Shown: piece by piece, positions 1-7,432 of the stretch
Position numbering within the stretch: position 1 is the stretch's first letter
How the letters are laid out: each line of letters opens with the position of its first letter
Origin: Candidatus Merdimorpha stercoravium
Lineage (GTDB): Bacteria; Bacteroidota; Bacteroidia; Flavobacteriales; UBA1820
Direction: 5' to 3'
NCBI GenBank assembly: GCA_018715295.1
Contig: DVLY01000121.1
Span: 1-15,986, forward strand
DNA: 15,986 nucleotides
Position numbers and translations under genes: made by a program
The notes under the pieces: generated by a model
The model's input: only the letters and a program-made list of their open reading frames with translations
Told to the model about the DNA's origin: nothing
Database searches by the model: none

Positions 1-117
1 TATTTGGTTCACCGGGAACACCGATGGAAAGAATAAATGTCGAAAAAGTAAAAGATAACGAGTATCGAAAAAGGTTCGTAAAAGGTTTTGCGTACCTTTG
101 GGACAAACGAGCAAACG
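1..117. other. Left-edge region before the helicase gene; no supported gene
   Basis: This A-rich stretch precedes the helicase gene. Plus-strand frame 3 stays open from the edge to about 143 and could be the tail of a gene that starts outside the window, but its translation shows no recognisable motif and it would run through the promoter-like box at 93-100 and into the helicase gene. I do not call it a gene. Nothing else is seen here apart from the candidate promoter. Confidence 0.4.
93..100 (+). promoter_or_regulatory. Candidate Bacteroidetes -7 box for the helicase-nuclease gene
   Basis: TACCTTTG matches the TAnnTTTG -7 consensus of Bacteroidetes exactly. No TTTG-type -33 element is seen at the usual distance. 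A transcript from here would begin near 106, giving a leader of about 12 nt to the ATG at 118. The box lies downstream of the alternative TTG start at 88, which favours the ATG. Confidence 0.4.
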
Positions 118-3100
118 ATGGGACAACTGCAAGTCTATAACGCTTCGGCCGGATCGGGAAAGACCTTTTCCCTGGTGCGGGAATACCTCGTCCTGCTCCT
201 CTCCTCCCCCCGGGCGGATGCGTACCGCGAGATACTGGCCATCACCTTTACCAACAAAGCGGCCTGGGAGATGAAGCACCGCATCCTCTCCGCTCTCGAA
301 AGCCTCTCCCAAGGCGGGAATGCAAGCGGTATGGGGGAACAAATCCTCGAAAAGACAGGCCTTTCCCCGCAAGTGCTTCGGGAGCGGGCCGGAGAGATTC
401 TCGAAGCGATCTTCAACGATTATTCGGCCTTTTCCGTCGGGACGATCGACTCGTTTACCACGCGGCTGGTACGGAGCTTTTCCCACGAACTGCACCTTCC
501 GGTAGGCTTCGACATCGTGGTGGATGCCGACCAAATCCTGCGCCAGGCGGTCGATCTGCTGCTGCTGCGCGCCGGCAGCGACGGAGAACTCTCCGAAATG
601 CTCCTGGACTTCGTGCTGCACAACGTGGACAACGGCAACAGCTGGGACATCACCTCCCTGCTTCTCTCCGGGGCGCGGATGGGGCAGGAAAAAGCCGCCG
701 ACGAAGCCCTGGAAAAACTGGCCGACAAAAAGATAGGCGACTACCTGACGCTGCGCCGCCGCCTGCTGTGCTACCTGGCCGAGGTCGAGAAAAAAGTATC
801 CGAAGTGGGGCAGAAGGCCTGCCGGATCATCTATCAGGAGATTGGCTCGGACAAGGTCCTGGCCGGAGGAGGCACCGGCATCGCCGGCTTTTTCCGCAAG
901 GCGGCCGCCGGCAACGTCGCCGCCCTGGACCCCAACGCCTCGGCCGTGGAAAAGTTCCTGGCCGGCAAGTACGCCTCCTCGACGGCCACCGCGGAACAAA
1001 AGATCGCCGTAGGCGCGCAGTACCAACCCTTGTGCGCTTTGGCCGAAGAGATCGCCTCCCTGCTGGAAACGCACAAAAAAGCCTATGGATACGCCCAGAT
1101 GGTCCTTGCCCCCTTGAGCAAGATGGGCGTTGCTTCCCAGATCGGCTCGCAGGTGGATGCCATCAAACAGCGCAGCGGGGTGATGCTCCTCTCGGAATTC
1201 AACCAGATCGTCAGCCGGCACCTGCGTCAGGAGCCCGTCCCGTTCATCTACGAAAAACTGGGCGAACGCTACAAGCATTACTTTATCGACGAATTCCAGG
1301 ACACCTCCACCCTCCAATGGGACAACATCCGCGCCCTGGTGTACAACCAACTGGCTCAGGACGGCGGCGGGCTCATCGTAGGCGATGCCAAACAGGCCAT
1401 CTACCGCTGGCGGGGCGGAGACACCCGGCAGTTCATCGACCTGTACCAGCGGGGCGGAGGACTCCCCCCCGAACAGTACCGGGTAGAAAACCTGACCACC
1501 AACTACCGCAGCGGGGGAGTGATCGTCGATTTCACCAACGAATTTTTCACCCTCATCGCCCCCGTTGCCCTCGACGAGACCTTCCGCCGGGTATACGAGG
1601 AAGGCAACCATCAGGAGTCCAAAGCCCCCGGAGAAGGCTTCGTCTCCATCCGCACCCTCGAAGGCCGTACCCTCGAAGACCGCCGGGAGCCTACCCTGCT
1701 CGCCATCCTGGAGGAAATCGACCGCGTTACCCGCCTTGACGGGTATTCCTACCGCGACATCGCCGTGATCTACCGTTCCAACCGCGACGGCAGCCAGATC
1801 GCCGAATACCTCTCCGCCCACGGGATACCGGTACAGTCGTCGGAAAGCCTGCTGATCGACTCCTCCCGCGCCGTGCGGGTACTGGTGGCCGCCCTGCGCA
1901 CCCTCGCTTTTCCGGACGACCTGCAGGCACGCGCCACCCTGGCCGACTACCTGGAAGAAAAAGGCGCTTTTGCGGCCCAAGACCCCGATGCGGAAAAAAG
2001 CCGGATCATCACCTCCCCTGCAGCGGCTTTCTTCGAAGCCCTCGAAAAGTTCTCCGCCGGGAAGTTCCTCCGCCGGGAAGCCCAACAGCTTCCCCTGTAC
2101 GAATGCGTGGAATACCTCGCCTCGGGGCTGTCCCTGTGGGGACAGGGACAGGATGCCTACCTGACGGCCTTTTTGGACCTCGCAGGGCAATTCGTCCGCG
2201 ATACCTCGGCCTCGCCGGTCGCCCTGCTCGAGGACTGGGATACCCGCCGCGCCACAGCCAGCATCCCTTCGGGCGAGGCGGGCAATGCCGTCTCGCTGAT
2301 GACCATCCACAAGGCGAAAGGCTTGGAGTTTCCGGTGGCCATCGTCCCGTTCGCCAGCTGGTCGATCAGCGACCGCGAAGAGGTGTGGATCGACATTCCG
2401 GAAGAAGAAAAACCTCTCGAAGGCCTTCCGGTGGCCCTGGTTCCCCTTTCGGGTGTGAAAAAGAACGGACTGGACCAGGTCTACGCCCAGTATCAGGGAC
2501 GCATCCTGGCCGACAACCTCAACCTGTTGTACGTCGCCCTCACCCGGGCCAAGAGACAGCTCCACATCCTTACCAGTACGGACGTTCCGGGCCGCACCGT
2601 AGGCGAATATTTCGGCTATTTCCTGGGAAATGTCGACGTGGTGAACCAGGACGATCCGCAGGGCATCTACACGTACAGCGCGGGGCAACGCACCCCGGCG
2701 CGCGAGCGGGAGGAAACAACCGATCTCTTCCCGGTGGAACGATGGAACGGCACCCCTTGGCGCGAGCGCCTTCGGGTAAACCTCGACTGGAAAAAGGTCT
2801 GGGCTGCCCCGGCCGCCGAAGCGGTGGAGCGCGGCAACCGGATACACCGGGTGCTTTCCGACGTATCGGACGCCCAAGGAGTGGACGCTGCCGTTTCGCG
2901 CGCGCTGCGCACGGGCCTTTTCTCCTGGGAAGAAGCCGAGCGCATTTCCCGGGCGGTGCATGCGGTGGTCGCCCATCCATCCCTTTCCCGGTATTACACC
3001 GCTCCTTGGCAGGGCGAGGCCGAAAGGGAACTGAAGACGGCACAAGGCAAGGTACTGCGTCCCGACCGGGTGTGCATAGACGGGGATCGGGCGGTCGTTT

Positions 3101-3246
3101 TGGACTACAAGACGGGAGCGCCCCGGGCGGAACACAGCGCGCAGGTGGCCGAATACGCCCTGGTGCTCCAAAACATGGGGTATAAAGTAGAAAAATGCCT
3201 TTTAATTTATTTGAACGATGATAAAATCGAGGTGCAGGCGTGTTAA
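118..3246 (+). CDS. AddA/RecB-like UvrD-family DNA helicase with C-terminal PD-(D/E)XK nuclease
   Basis: The 1042-residue protein is a superfamily 1A helicase fused to a nuclease, the architecture of AddA and RecB in double-strand-break end resection; it should act on DNA in the cytoplasm. All helicase motifs are visible: Walker A NASAGSGKT (8-16), DEFQDT (391-396), GDAKQAIYRWRG (from 422), TTNYRS (460-465), TIHKAKGLEF (from 729) and YVALTRAKR (from 805). The C-terminus has GNRIHRVL, then RPD (D983) and LDYKTG (D996, K998), and QVAEYALVL, which match the RecB-type nuclease site, so both activities look intact. The ATG at 118 is chosen over a TTG at 88 because the family begins close to Walker A and a -7 box lies between them. 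The partner AddB-type subunit is not in the window. A nuclease-bearing UvrD paralogue working alone is the alternative. Confidence 0.93.
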   Translation: MGQLQVYNASAGSGKTFSLVREYLVLLLSSPRADAYREILAITFTNKAAWEMKHRILSALESLSQGGNASGMGEQILEKTGLSPQVLRERAGEILEAIFNDYSAFSVGTIDSFTTRLVRSFSHELHLPVGFDIVVDADQILRQAVDLLLLRAGSDGELSEMLLDFVLHNVDNGNSWDITSLLLSGARMGQEKAADEALEKLADKKIGDYLTLRRRLLCYLAEVEKKVSEVGQKACRIIYQEIGSDKVLAGGGTGIAGFFRKAAAGNVAALDPNASAVEKFLAGKYASSTATAEQKIAVGAQYQPLCALAEEIASLLETHKKAYGYAQMVLAPLSKMGVASQIGSQVDAIKQRSGVMLLSEFNQIVSRHLRQEPVPFIYEKLGERYKHYFIDEFQDTSTLQWDNIRALVYNQLAQDGGGLIVGDAKQAIYRWRGGDTRQFIDLYQRGGGLPPEQYRVENLTTNYRSGGVIVDFTNEFFTLIAPVALDETFRRVYEEGNHQESKAPGEGFVSIRTLEGRTLEDRREPTLLAILEEIDRVTRLDGYSYRDIAVIYRSNRDGSQIAEYLSAHGIPVQSSESLLIDSSRAVRVLVAALRTLAFPDDLQARATLADYLEEKGAFAAQDPDAEKSRIITSPAAAFFEALEKFSAGKFLRREAQQLPLYECVEYLASGLSLWGQGQDAYLTAFLDLAGQFVRDTSASPVALLEDWDTRRATASIPSGEAGNAVSLMTIHKAKGLEFPVAIVPFASWSISDREEVWIDIPEEEKPLEGLPVALVPLSGVKKNGLDQVYAQYQGRILADNLNLLYVALTRAKRQLHILTSTDVPGRTVGEYFGYFLGNVDVVNQDDPQGIYTYSAGQRTPAREREETTDLFPVERWNGTPWRERLRVNLDWKKVWAAPAAEAVERGNRIHRVLSDVSDAQGVDAAVSRALRTGLFSWEEAERISRAVHAVVAHPSLSRYYTAPWQGEAERELKTAQGKVLRPDRVCIDGDRAVVLDYKTGAPRAEHSAQVAEYALVLQNMGYKVEKCLLIYLNDDKIEVQAC

Positions 3247-3257
3247 TTAGCAAAACG

Positions 3258-3292
3258 TTGTGATTTTCCGGGGAGGAAATTGGCTATCTTGC
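3258..3292 (+). promoter_or_regulatory. Weak candidate promoter for the lipoprotein gene
   Basis: TATCTTGC at 3285-3292 differs from TAnnTTTG at two positions, and a TTG lies 24 bp upstream, slightly beyond the usual spacing. The position, about 20 bp before the ATG at 3314 and after the helicase stop at 3246, is what makes it worth noting. Read-through from the helicase gene is also possible. Confidence 0.22.
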
Positions 3293-3313
3293 ACACGAAA
3301 CTTTTTTACGGCC

Positions 3314-4027
3314 ATGAGATACAGAGACATTTTTTTCATCGCGGCGGCCGGCTTGCTGGCTGCCGGTTGTTCTTCCGAGGCTTTTCCTTTTGAGCCGGGA
3401 TACACCCCGGCCGAGAACAGCATCGGTTCGTACATGGATCCGATGTTGGCCGAAGCTTCCATCCGCTACTGGCATGAAGCCACCGGAATAGCCGGAGACG
3501 GACAGGCTACCTACGACAAGATGCAAATCGAGTTTTACGCCGGAGGACTTTATCCCGAACAGGCGTTTCCCGGATTTGCACAACGCATCACTCCCCGGAG
3601 TGCTCCCGAGCGGTACGATTCGCTCACCCAAGCGCACCAGGATTACGACTACTGGGGCAATCCCGCTCTCTCGGCCTACGACGTCGTTTTCAAAGGAATT
3701 ACAGCCATCGACATCGTTTCCGATACGGATTACGACGCACAGCATCCGGCCGGGACTTCCCTCAAGGACATTTTTACCCTCACGATCCAGGAAGTCGTCA
3801 AAGGCGCGGCAGACGGTATTCCCGCCTATGTATTCAAGGAAACGGTTTACGATCCCTCTTCCGACTTCCCGGCCGAGGGAGGGCCGCACCTGTTGGGACG
3901 GGTATTGATCTTCAAGCCGACCAAAGCGCCGGAAAGAACCGCTACCCATGTCTTTACCATCACCTACCAGAACGAACGCGGGAAAGTACTCACCGCACAG
4001 ACCAAAGCGTTCAAGATAAAACTGTAA
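3314..4027 (+). CDS. Lipoprotein of unknown function
   Basis: The 237-residue product starts MRYRDIFFIAAAG and has a type II signal peptide ending in a lipobox, LLAAGC, with the lipidated cysteine at residue 18 followed by SS. It should be anchored to a membrane on the periplasmic side or at the surface. The ATG at 3314 is chosen because it puts a short basic stretch directly before the hydrophobic core; a longer reading from 3260 would spoil the signal. The mature part is acidic and aromatic-rich, with an apparent beta-strand-rich C-terminal half (FTLTIQEVVKG, HVFTITYQNERGK). I recognise no family. The gene lies 67 bp after the helicase gene on the same strand and ends just before a strong terminator hairpin. 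Coding status and lipidation are well supported; the function is unknown. Confidence 0.85.
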   Translation: MRYRDIFFIAAAGLLAAGCSSEAFPFEPGYTPAENSIGSYMDPMLAEASIRYWHEATGIAGDGQATYDKMQIEFYAGGLYPEQAFPGFAQRITPRSAPERYDSLTQAHQDYDYWGNPALSAYDVVFKGITAIDIVSDTDYDAQHPAGTSLKDIFTLTIQEVVKGAADGIPAYVFKETVYDPSSDFPAEGGPHLLGRVLIFKPTKAPERTATHVFTITYQNERGKVLTAQTKAFKIKL

Positions 4028-4071
4028 TCCGGGTTTTGTCCTGTTCTGGAATTTCGACTGGAAATGATTCG

Positions 4072-4104
4072 AAAAAAGGCTTCCCATCGTGGGAAGCCTT
4101 TTTT
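4072..4104. terminator. Bidirectional intrinsic terminator between convergent genes
   Basis: A perfect 15-bp stem pairs AAAAAAGGCTTCCCA (4072-4086) with TGGGAAGCCTTTTTT (4090-4104) around a TCG loop. The A run on one side and T run on the other give a U tract on either strand. It lies 45 bp after the lipoprotein stop and 59 bp beyond the end of the convergent polyferredoxin gene, so it probably terminates both units. Confidence 0.9.
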
Positions 4105-4162
4105 GTTTCGAGGCTTTTCGGAAGGGGTAGGCGGCGCTATTCCTCTTTCCGTCTTTTGCCGG

Positions 4163-5725
4163 TCAGAATCCGAAGCCGTCGATCTCGGCCTCGTGGGTGC
4201 CGGTATCTTCGAACGGGAGCGCTTCCCGGTGTACCGCTTCGCCTTCGACGTAGATGGCTTTGTGCGGGGTAGCCGGGCAGACGTATTCGCAGCCGCCGCA
4301 GCCTACGCAGATCTGTGGGTCGGTATGGGGTATGGTCAGTCCGTCGCGGTAGGGGATCATGCTCACCGCCTGTGTGGGGCAATGCTCGGAGCAGGCCCCG
4401 CAACTGGTGCCGTCGGTATGGACGATGCAGAAATCCTCGACGAAGACCACCCGCCCTACCTGGGTGCGGTGCTTTTCTTCGATGCTCAAGGGAAGGATCG
4501 CTCCGTTGGGGCATACGTCCGAGCAGACGGTGCAGTCGTAGTTGCAGAAGCCCTTGTCGAAGTACATCATCGGCTGCATCATCCCGGAGAGGCCGTATTC
4601 GAGCAGCGCCGGTTTGAGCACTCTCGAAGGGCATTTGCTGATGCACAGGTGGCAAGCGGTGCAGTGTTGCCCCAGGTGCTCATGTCCCAGCGAACCGGGC
4701 GGGCTGATGGGTACTTGCCGGGTATGTCCGCTCCCGTCGCGCAGGCGGAGGCGTTCCTGTTGGCCGTGTCCTTGTGCCATCAGGGCGGGGACGGTGAGCG
4801 TAGCAGCCAGGGTGGTAGCCAGAAATTCCCGGCGGGAGGGGTCTTTCGGGGCGGCTTTCGCGGGGGCTTCCGCAGCTGGAAGCGCCGGCGCTTTCTTGGG
4901 CCCCGAGAAAGAGAGCGCATCCTGCCGGCAGGCATCCAGGCAGTCGAAGCAGTCCACGCAGCGGCTGTAGTCGATGCGGTGGTTCCGGCTGTCGATGCAC
5001 GAGACTTTGCACCGGGTGGCGCACACGCCGCAGCGGGTGCATTTCGCGGGGTCGATCCGGATTTTCCACCAGGAAAAACGGCTGATCAGCCCTAAAAACG
5101 TCCCTACCGGGCAAATGGTGTTGCAGTACGTGCGGCCATGCTTCCAGGCCAGGTATCCCACTCCGAGCAAGGTGAGCAGGGCGATGGACAGGGCAAAGGC
5201 ACTGCGCACGTAGAGGTCCATCCGGTAAAACGTGTAGTTGCCCATTGCGGTGAAGAGCGCCTCGAGCAGGTTGTTGCCCGCCAGATAGACCGGAGCGAAT
5301 ACGTTGGCGGCGATACGGCCATAAGCCGCGTACGGGTCGAGCAGGCTGGCCAGCAGGGTAAATCCGGATACCAGTGCCACGACCGTAGCTGCCAGCAGGG
5401 TGTAGCGCAGGATGTTGCGGGCGGGGGAGTACTGGTAGCGTTTCTTTTTCTTCGGCTTTTTCCCCAAGCCTCGGCTTATGCGGGCGACGACGTCCTGGAA
5501 GATCCCCATGGGGCAGATGACCGAGCAGTACAGGCGTCCCAGCAGCAGGGTGAGCGCTACCAGCACTACCAGGACGGCTACCGAGTGGGAGAGAACGGCC
5601 GGAACGAATTGGATGCGCTCCAGGACGCTGAACCCTTCGGGCAGCAGGCCTGCGAAGTCGATGAAGTAAAACGTGACGAGCGTGAGCATCACCACTGCTA
5701 CGGCGATACGGCGTTTGCGGAGCAT
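4163..5725 (-). CDS. Membrane polyferredoxin, NapH-like domain fused to a NapG-like domain
   Basis: The 520-residue protein probably carries electrons across or along the membrane. Residues 1-220 hold several membrane segments (about 8-26, 45-63, 105-128, 175-194) and two C-x3-CP motifs (C67/C71, C201/C205), as in NapH, NosR and CcoG-type proteins. Two cysteine clusters follow (C229-C232-C235-C239 and C256-C259-C262-C266). After an Ala/Pro/Lys linker comes an internal twin-arginine-like segment, SRREFLATTLAAT (R298-R299), and then four more [4Fe-4S]-type clusters (from C355, C394, C433/C442 and C473), which resemble NapG/MauM-type ferredoxins. The gene starts 10 bp after the Tat-exported DUF362 gene and is probably the last of that operon. 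No Nap catalytic subunit, quinol dehydrogenase or terminal reductase is present, so its redox partner is unknown. Assignment to the polyferredoxin class is secure; the pathway is not. Confidence 0.88.
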   Translation of the reverse strand: MLRKRRIAVAVVMLTLVTFYFIDFAGLLPEGFSVLERIQFVPAVLSHSVAVLVVLVALTLLLGRLYCSVICPMGIFQDVVARISRGLGKKPKKKKRYQYSPARNILRYTLLAATVVALVSGFTLLASLLDPYAAYGRIAANVFAPVYLAGNNLLEALFTAMGNYTFYRMDLYVRSAFALSIALLTLLGVGYLAWKHGRTYCNTICPVGTFLGLISRFSWWKIRIDPAKCTRCGVCATRCKVSCIDSRNHRIDYSRCVDCFDCLDACRQDALSFSGPKKAPALPAAEAPAKAAPKDPSRREFLATTLAATLTVPALMAQGHGQQERLRLRDGSGHTRQVPISPPGSLGHEHLGQHCTACHLCISKCPSRVLKPALLEYGLSGMMQPMMYFDKGFCNYDCTVCSDVCPNGAILPLSIEEKHRTQVGRVVFVEDFCIVHTDGTSCGACSEHCPTQAVSMIPYRDGLTIPHTDPQICVGCGGCEYVCPATPHKAIYVEGEAVHREALPFEDTGTHEAEIDGFGF

Positions 5726-5735
5726 GGGCGGGGCG

Positions 5736-6674
5736 TCAGATTTTGATGCGTTTTACATTCAGGCTTTCGAGGTCCATCGTTCCCACGCCGAGCTCCTGGG
5801 CGGCCGCGATGTGTCCGACCGATTCGAGGGGCATTTCGCGGATCTGGTTGAAGAATTTGGCGGCGGCGGTGTCCACCGCTACGATGTCCTGGGAGAGGAA
5901 AAGCGCTTTGGCTAGCACGACGTCCGAGGCGCTGCGGCCGCGCGGGCCGTTGGTCTTCAGTACCCGGTATGCGTCCACGATGTTCAGGGCGGGTTTTTTG
6001 TCCAGGGTGCAGACATCGGCGATGCACTGTTGCAGGTTGTGCGCGTGGAAGTACTCCCGGTCCCAGACGATGCCCATGTAGTTCTTCATCGAGATGGTCA
6101 GGTTGGCCCCTCCGTGGTTTTTCAGGATGGGGCAGTTGAACCACACGTCGGCATCGAGCAGCGCGGTGTGGATTTTGGCCTTCTTGAGGTTTTTCCCATG
6201 GGGGAGGGAGACTTCTCGGTAGTACGATTCGGTGTGGGCGGGGACTACCTTGGCACCGGCAGCCTTGGCAGCTTCTTCGATGCCGCTGCTCTGGTAGCAT
6301 TTGCGCCAGTCGTCGCAGGTATGGTCGAAGACCGTTACTTCCGAAGCGCCCGCGGCGAAGCACTGCCGGATGAGTTCTGTGATCAGTTTCGGGTTGGTAT
6401 TTCCGGCCAGCTCCGGGGTCTTGTCCCAGCCGATGTTGGGTTTTACCAGCACCTTTTGCCCTTTCTTTACGAAGCGTCCGATGCCGCCGACCTCCGTCAG
6501 AGCCCGGCGGAGCATTTCGTCGGGTTCTCCACCCATCACGGCGATCAGGTCGGCCGGCGTGCCGTTCGAGGAGGATTTTACCGGCTGGGCCAGTACGTCC
6601 ATCGCTCTGTGCGGGCGCAGGGTCATGGCTGCGCCGGTAACGGCTACGGCTTTGAGGAAATCTCGTCTGTCCAT
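5736..6674 (-). CDS. Tat-exported DUF362 family protein
   Basis: The 312-residue protein begins with a clear twin-arginine signal, MDRRDFLKAVAVTGAAM, with a plausible cleavage site after VLA near residue 29, so a folded and perhaps cofactor-bearing protein is probably exported to the periplasm. The body is DUF362-like: KVLVKPNIGW, a segment ending EVTVFDHTCDDW, NCPILKNHGGANLTISMKNYMG, and a late VDAYRVLKTNGPRG. It has scattered cysteines but no C-x2-C-x2-C-x3-C ferredoxin motif, unlike the second DUF362 protein encoded upstream. The family has no generally established function that I can cite. Spacing is 26 bp to the upstream S-component-like gene and 10 bp to the downstream polyferredoxin, which suggests one operon and a shared redox role. 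The start is fixed by the Tat signal. Confidence 0.87.
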   Translation of the reverse strand: MDRRDFLKAVAVTGAAMTLRPHRAMDVLAQPVKSSSNGTPADLIAVMGGEPDEMLRRALTEVGGIGRFVKKGQKVLVKPNIGWDKTPELAGNTNPKLITELIRQCFAAGASEVTVFDHTCDDWRKCYQSSGIEEAAKAAGAKVVPAHTESYYREVSLPHGKNLKKAKIHTALLDADVWFNCPILKNHGGANLTISMKNYMGIVWDREYFHAHNLQQCIADVCTLDKKPALNIVDAYRVLKTNGPRGRSASDVVLAKALFLSQDIVAVDTAAAKFFNQIREMPLESVGHIAAAQELGVGTMDLESLNVKRIKI

Positions 6675-6700
6675 TGTGTCGTTTTTTTAAGGGAGAGACA

Positions 6701-7210
6701 TCAGATCTTTTGCAGGGCTTTCAGTACGGCGTATCCTCCGAGGACCTGTACGGCGATACCGGGCAGGCCGATGCGCAGGTCTTGCAGGGCGGCGGCGAGG
6801 CTGCCGGTCAGCCCCCATTCGGCCAGCGAACCGACAAGTTGGTAAGCGGCGACGGCTGCCAGGATGGCCCAAAATGAGATTTTACCGGCTTTTTTGGCGG
6901 CGTAGGCAGCGGCCAGAGCCAGCAGGACGGACTTGATGAGGATGGCGGGAAGCATTCCGGCCGCAGGCATGCCGAAAAGCAGGTGGTTGGCCAGCGGTGA
7001 GGCCAGAGCCGTGAGAAGTCCTACGGCCAGGCCGTATTTGTAGGCGGCGATCAGGGTGAAGAAATAGATCGGCAGCCAGATGAGTCCCCCTCCGGGGATC
7101 AGGTGCACCAGTTGGGGCAAGGCGATGTTGCCGGCGGCAAACAGAGCGGCGAAGGCATAGGTACGTCCTTGGGTGAAGGAAAGGGATTGGAGTTTTGCAA
7201 CGGTTTCCAT
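6701..7210 (-). CDS. Small membrane protein resembling an ECF transporter S component
   Basis: The 169-residue, strongly hydrophobic protein has about five or six membrane segments. After a short N-terminus (FTQGRTYAFAALFAAGN) come LPQLVHLIPGGGLIWLPIYF, then YKYGLAVGLLTALASPLANH, LLFGMPAAGMLPAILIKSVL and a C-terminal hydrophobic pair. The Leu-Pro-Gly-Gly-rich loop, the SPLANHLLFGMPA segment and the overall size resemble substrate-binding S components of energy-coupling-factor vitamin transporters, but I cannot name the substrate. No EcfA ATPase or EcfT gene is nearby, so it would have to share a module encoded elsewhere or do something else. It is the probable first gene of the operon with the exported DUF362 protein and the polyferredoxin, which hints at a cofactor or membrane-anchor role. 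It is certainly a coding membrane protein; the family is moderately supported. Confidence 0.7.
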   Translation of the reverse strand: METVAKLQSLSFTQGRTYAFAALFAAGNIALPQLVHLIPGGGLIWLPIYFFTLIAAYKYGLAVGLLTALASPLANHLLFGMPAAGMLPAILIKSVLLALAAAYAAKKAGKISFWAILAAVAAYQLVGSLAEWGLTGSLAAALQDLRIGLPGIAVQVLGGYAVLKALQKI

Positions 7211-7246
7211 GTTTTTTTTTGGCAGTTTGTTTTATGTTCGGTTTGC

Positions 7247-7260
7247 CTCCCGAAAGGGAG
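7247..7260 (-). other. Short hairpin in the leader of the S-component-like gene
   Basis: A 5-bp stem CTCCC/GGGAG encloses a four-base loop (GAAA on the plus strand, TTTC on the transcribed minus strand), about 37 nt before the ATG at 7210. An A run (complement of 7212-7220) lies between hairpin and start. I do not recognise it as a known riboswitch. Confidence 0.35.
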
Positions 7261-7329
7261 AGATGGGACAAAATAATTGATTTGCAGGAAAATGGATACT
7301 ACCCGATTTACGGTTTTTTCGAATCTTCT

Positions 7330-7417
7330 CCGCTAGGCGTCCCGCGACGCAGCGGGGAACGTTTGGCCAGCGGGCAGGGGCGGCCTTGCGGCCGCCGCGC
7401 CGCGCAAGCGCGGCGCG
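7330..7417. repeat. Cluster of three GC-rich hairpins between the two DUF362-region units
   Basis: Three inverted repeats are packed into 88 bp. At 7330-7355 CCGCT-AG-GCGTC pairs with GACGC-AGCGG across a CCGC loop. At 7379-7396 GGCGGCC pairs with GGCCGCC across TTGC. At 7396-7417 CGCGCCGCGC pairs with GCGCGGCGCG across AA. No T tract follows on either strand, so they are not classical intrinsic terminators, though they sit directly downstream of the DUF362-ferredoxin stop at 7433 and could block read-through or protect a 3' end. The remainder of 7211-7432 contains no gene I can support. Confidence 0.7.
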
Positions 7418-7432
7418 TGCCTGGGGGTAAGT

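Noticed and set aside
88..117. TTG start at 88 extending the helicase by ten residues
   Set aside because: The extra residues lie upstream of or across the promoter-like box, and family members begin close to Walker A.
3..143. Open plus-strand frame from the left edge across the helicase start
   Set aside because: It shows no motif, runs through a -7 box and overlaps the helicase gene; it is not distinguishable from chance.
768..1739. Plus-strand open frame of 323 codons inside the helicase gene
   Set aside because: Its Arg/Pro/Gly-rich composition is typical of an out-of-frame reading of GC-rich coding DNA.
4064..5095. Plus-strand open frame of 343 codons opposite the polyferredoxin
   Set aside because: The minus strand carries unmistakable Fe-S cysteine motifs; this is the antisense shadow.
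4163..6674. Periplasmic nitrate reductase (Nap) or Rnf operon
   Set aside because: There is no NapA/B/C catalytic or cytochrome gene and no RnfB/C/D/E-type sequence; only the NapH/NapG-like carrier is present.
7211..7300. Vitamin riboswitch (TPP, FMN, preQ1) upstream of the S-component-like gene
   Set aside because: I looked for their conserved cores on the minus strand and found only a 5-bp hairpin and an A run.
7292..7336. Fourteen-codon ORF (MDTTRFTVFSNLLR)
   Set aside because: It is very short, ends inside a hairpin arm, and has no convincing start signal or conserved context.
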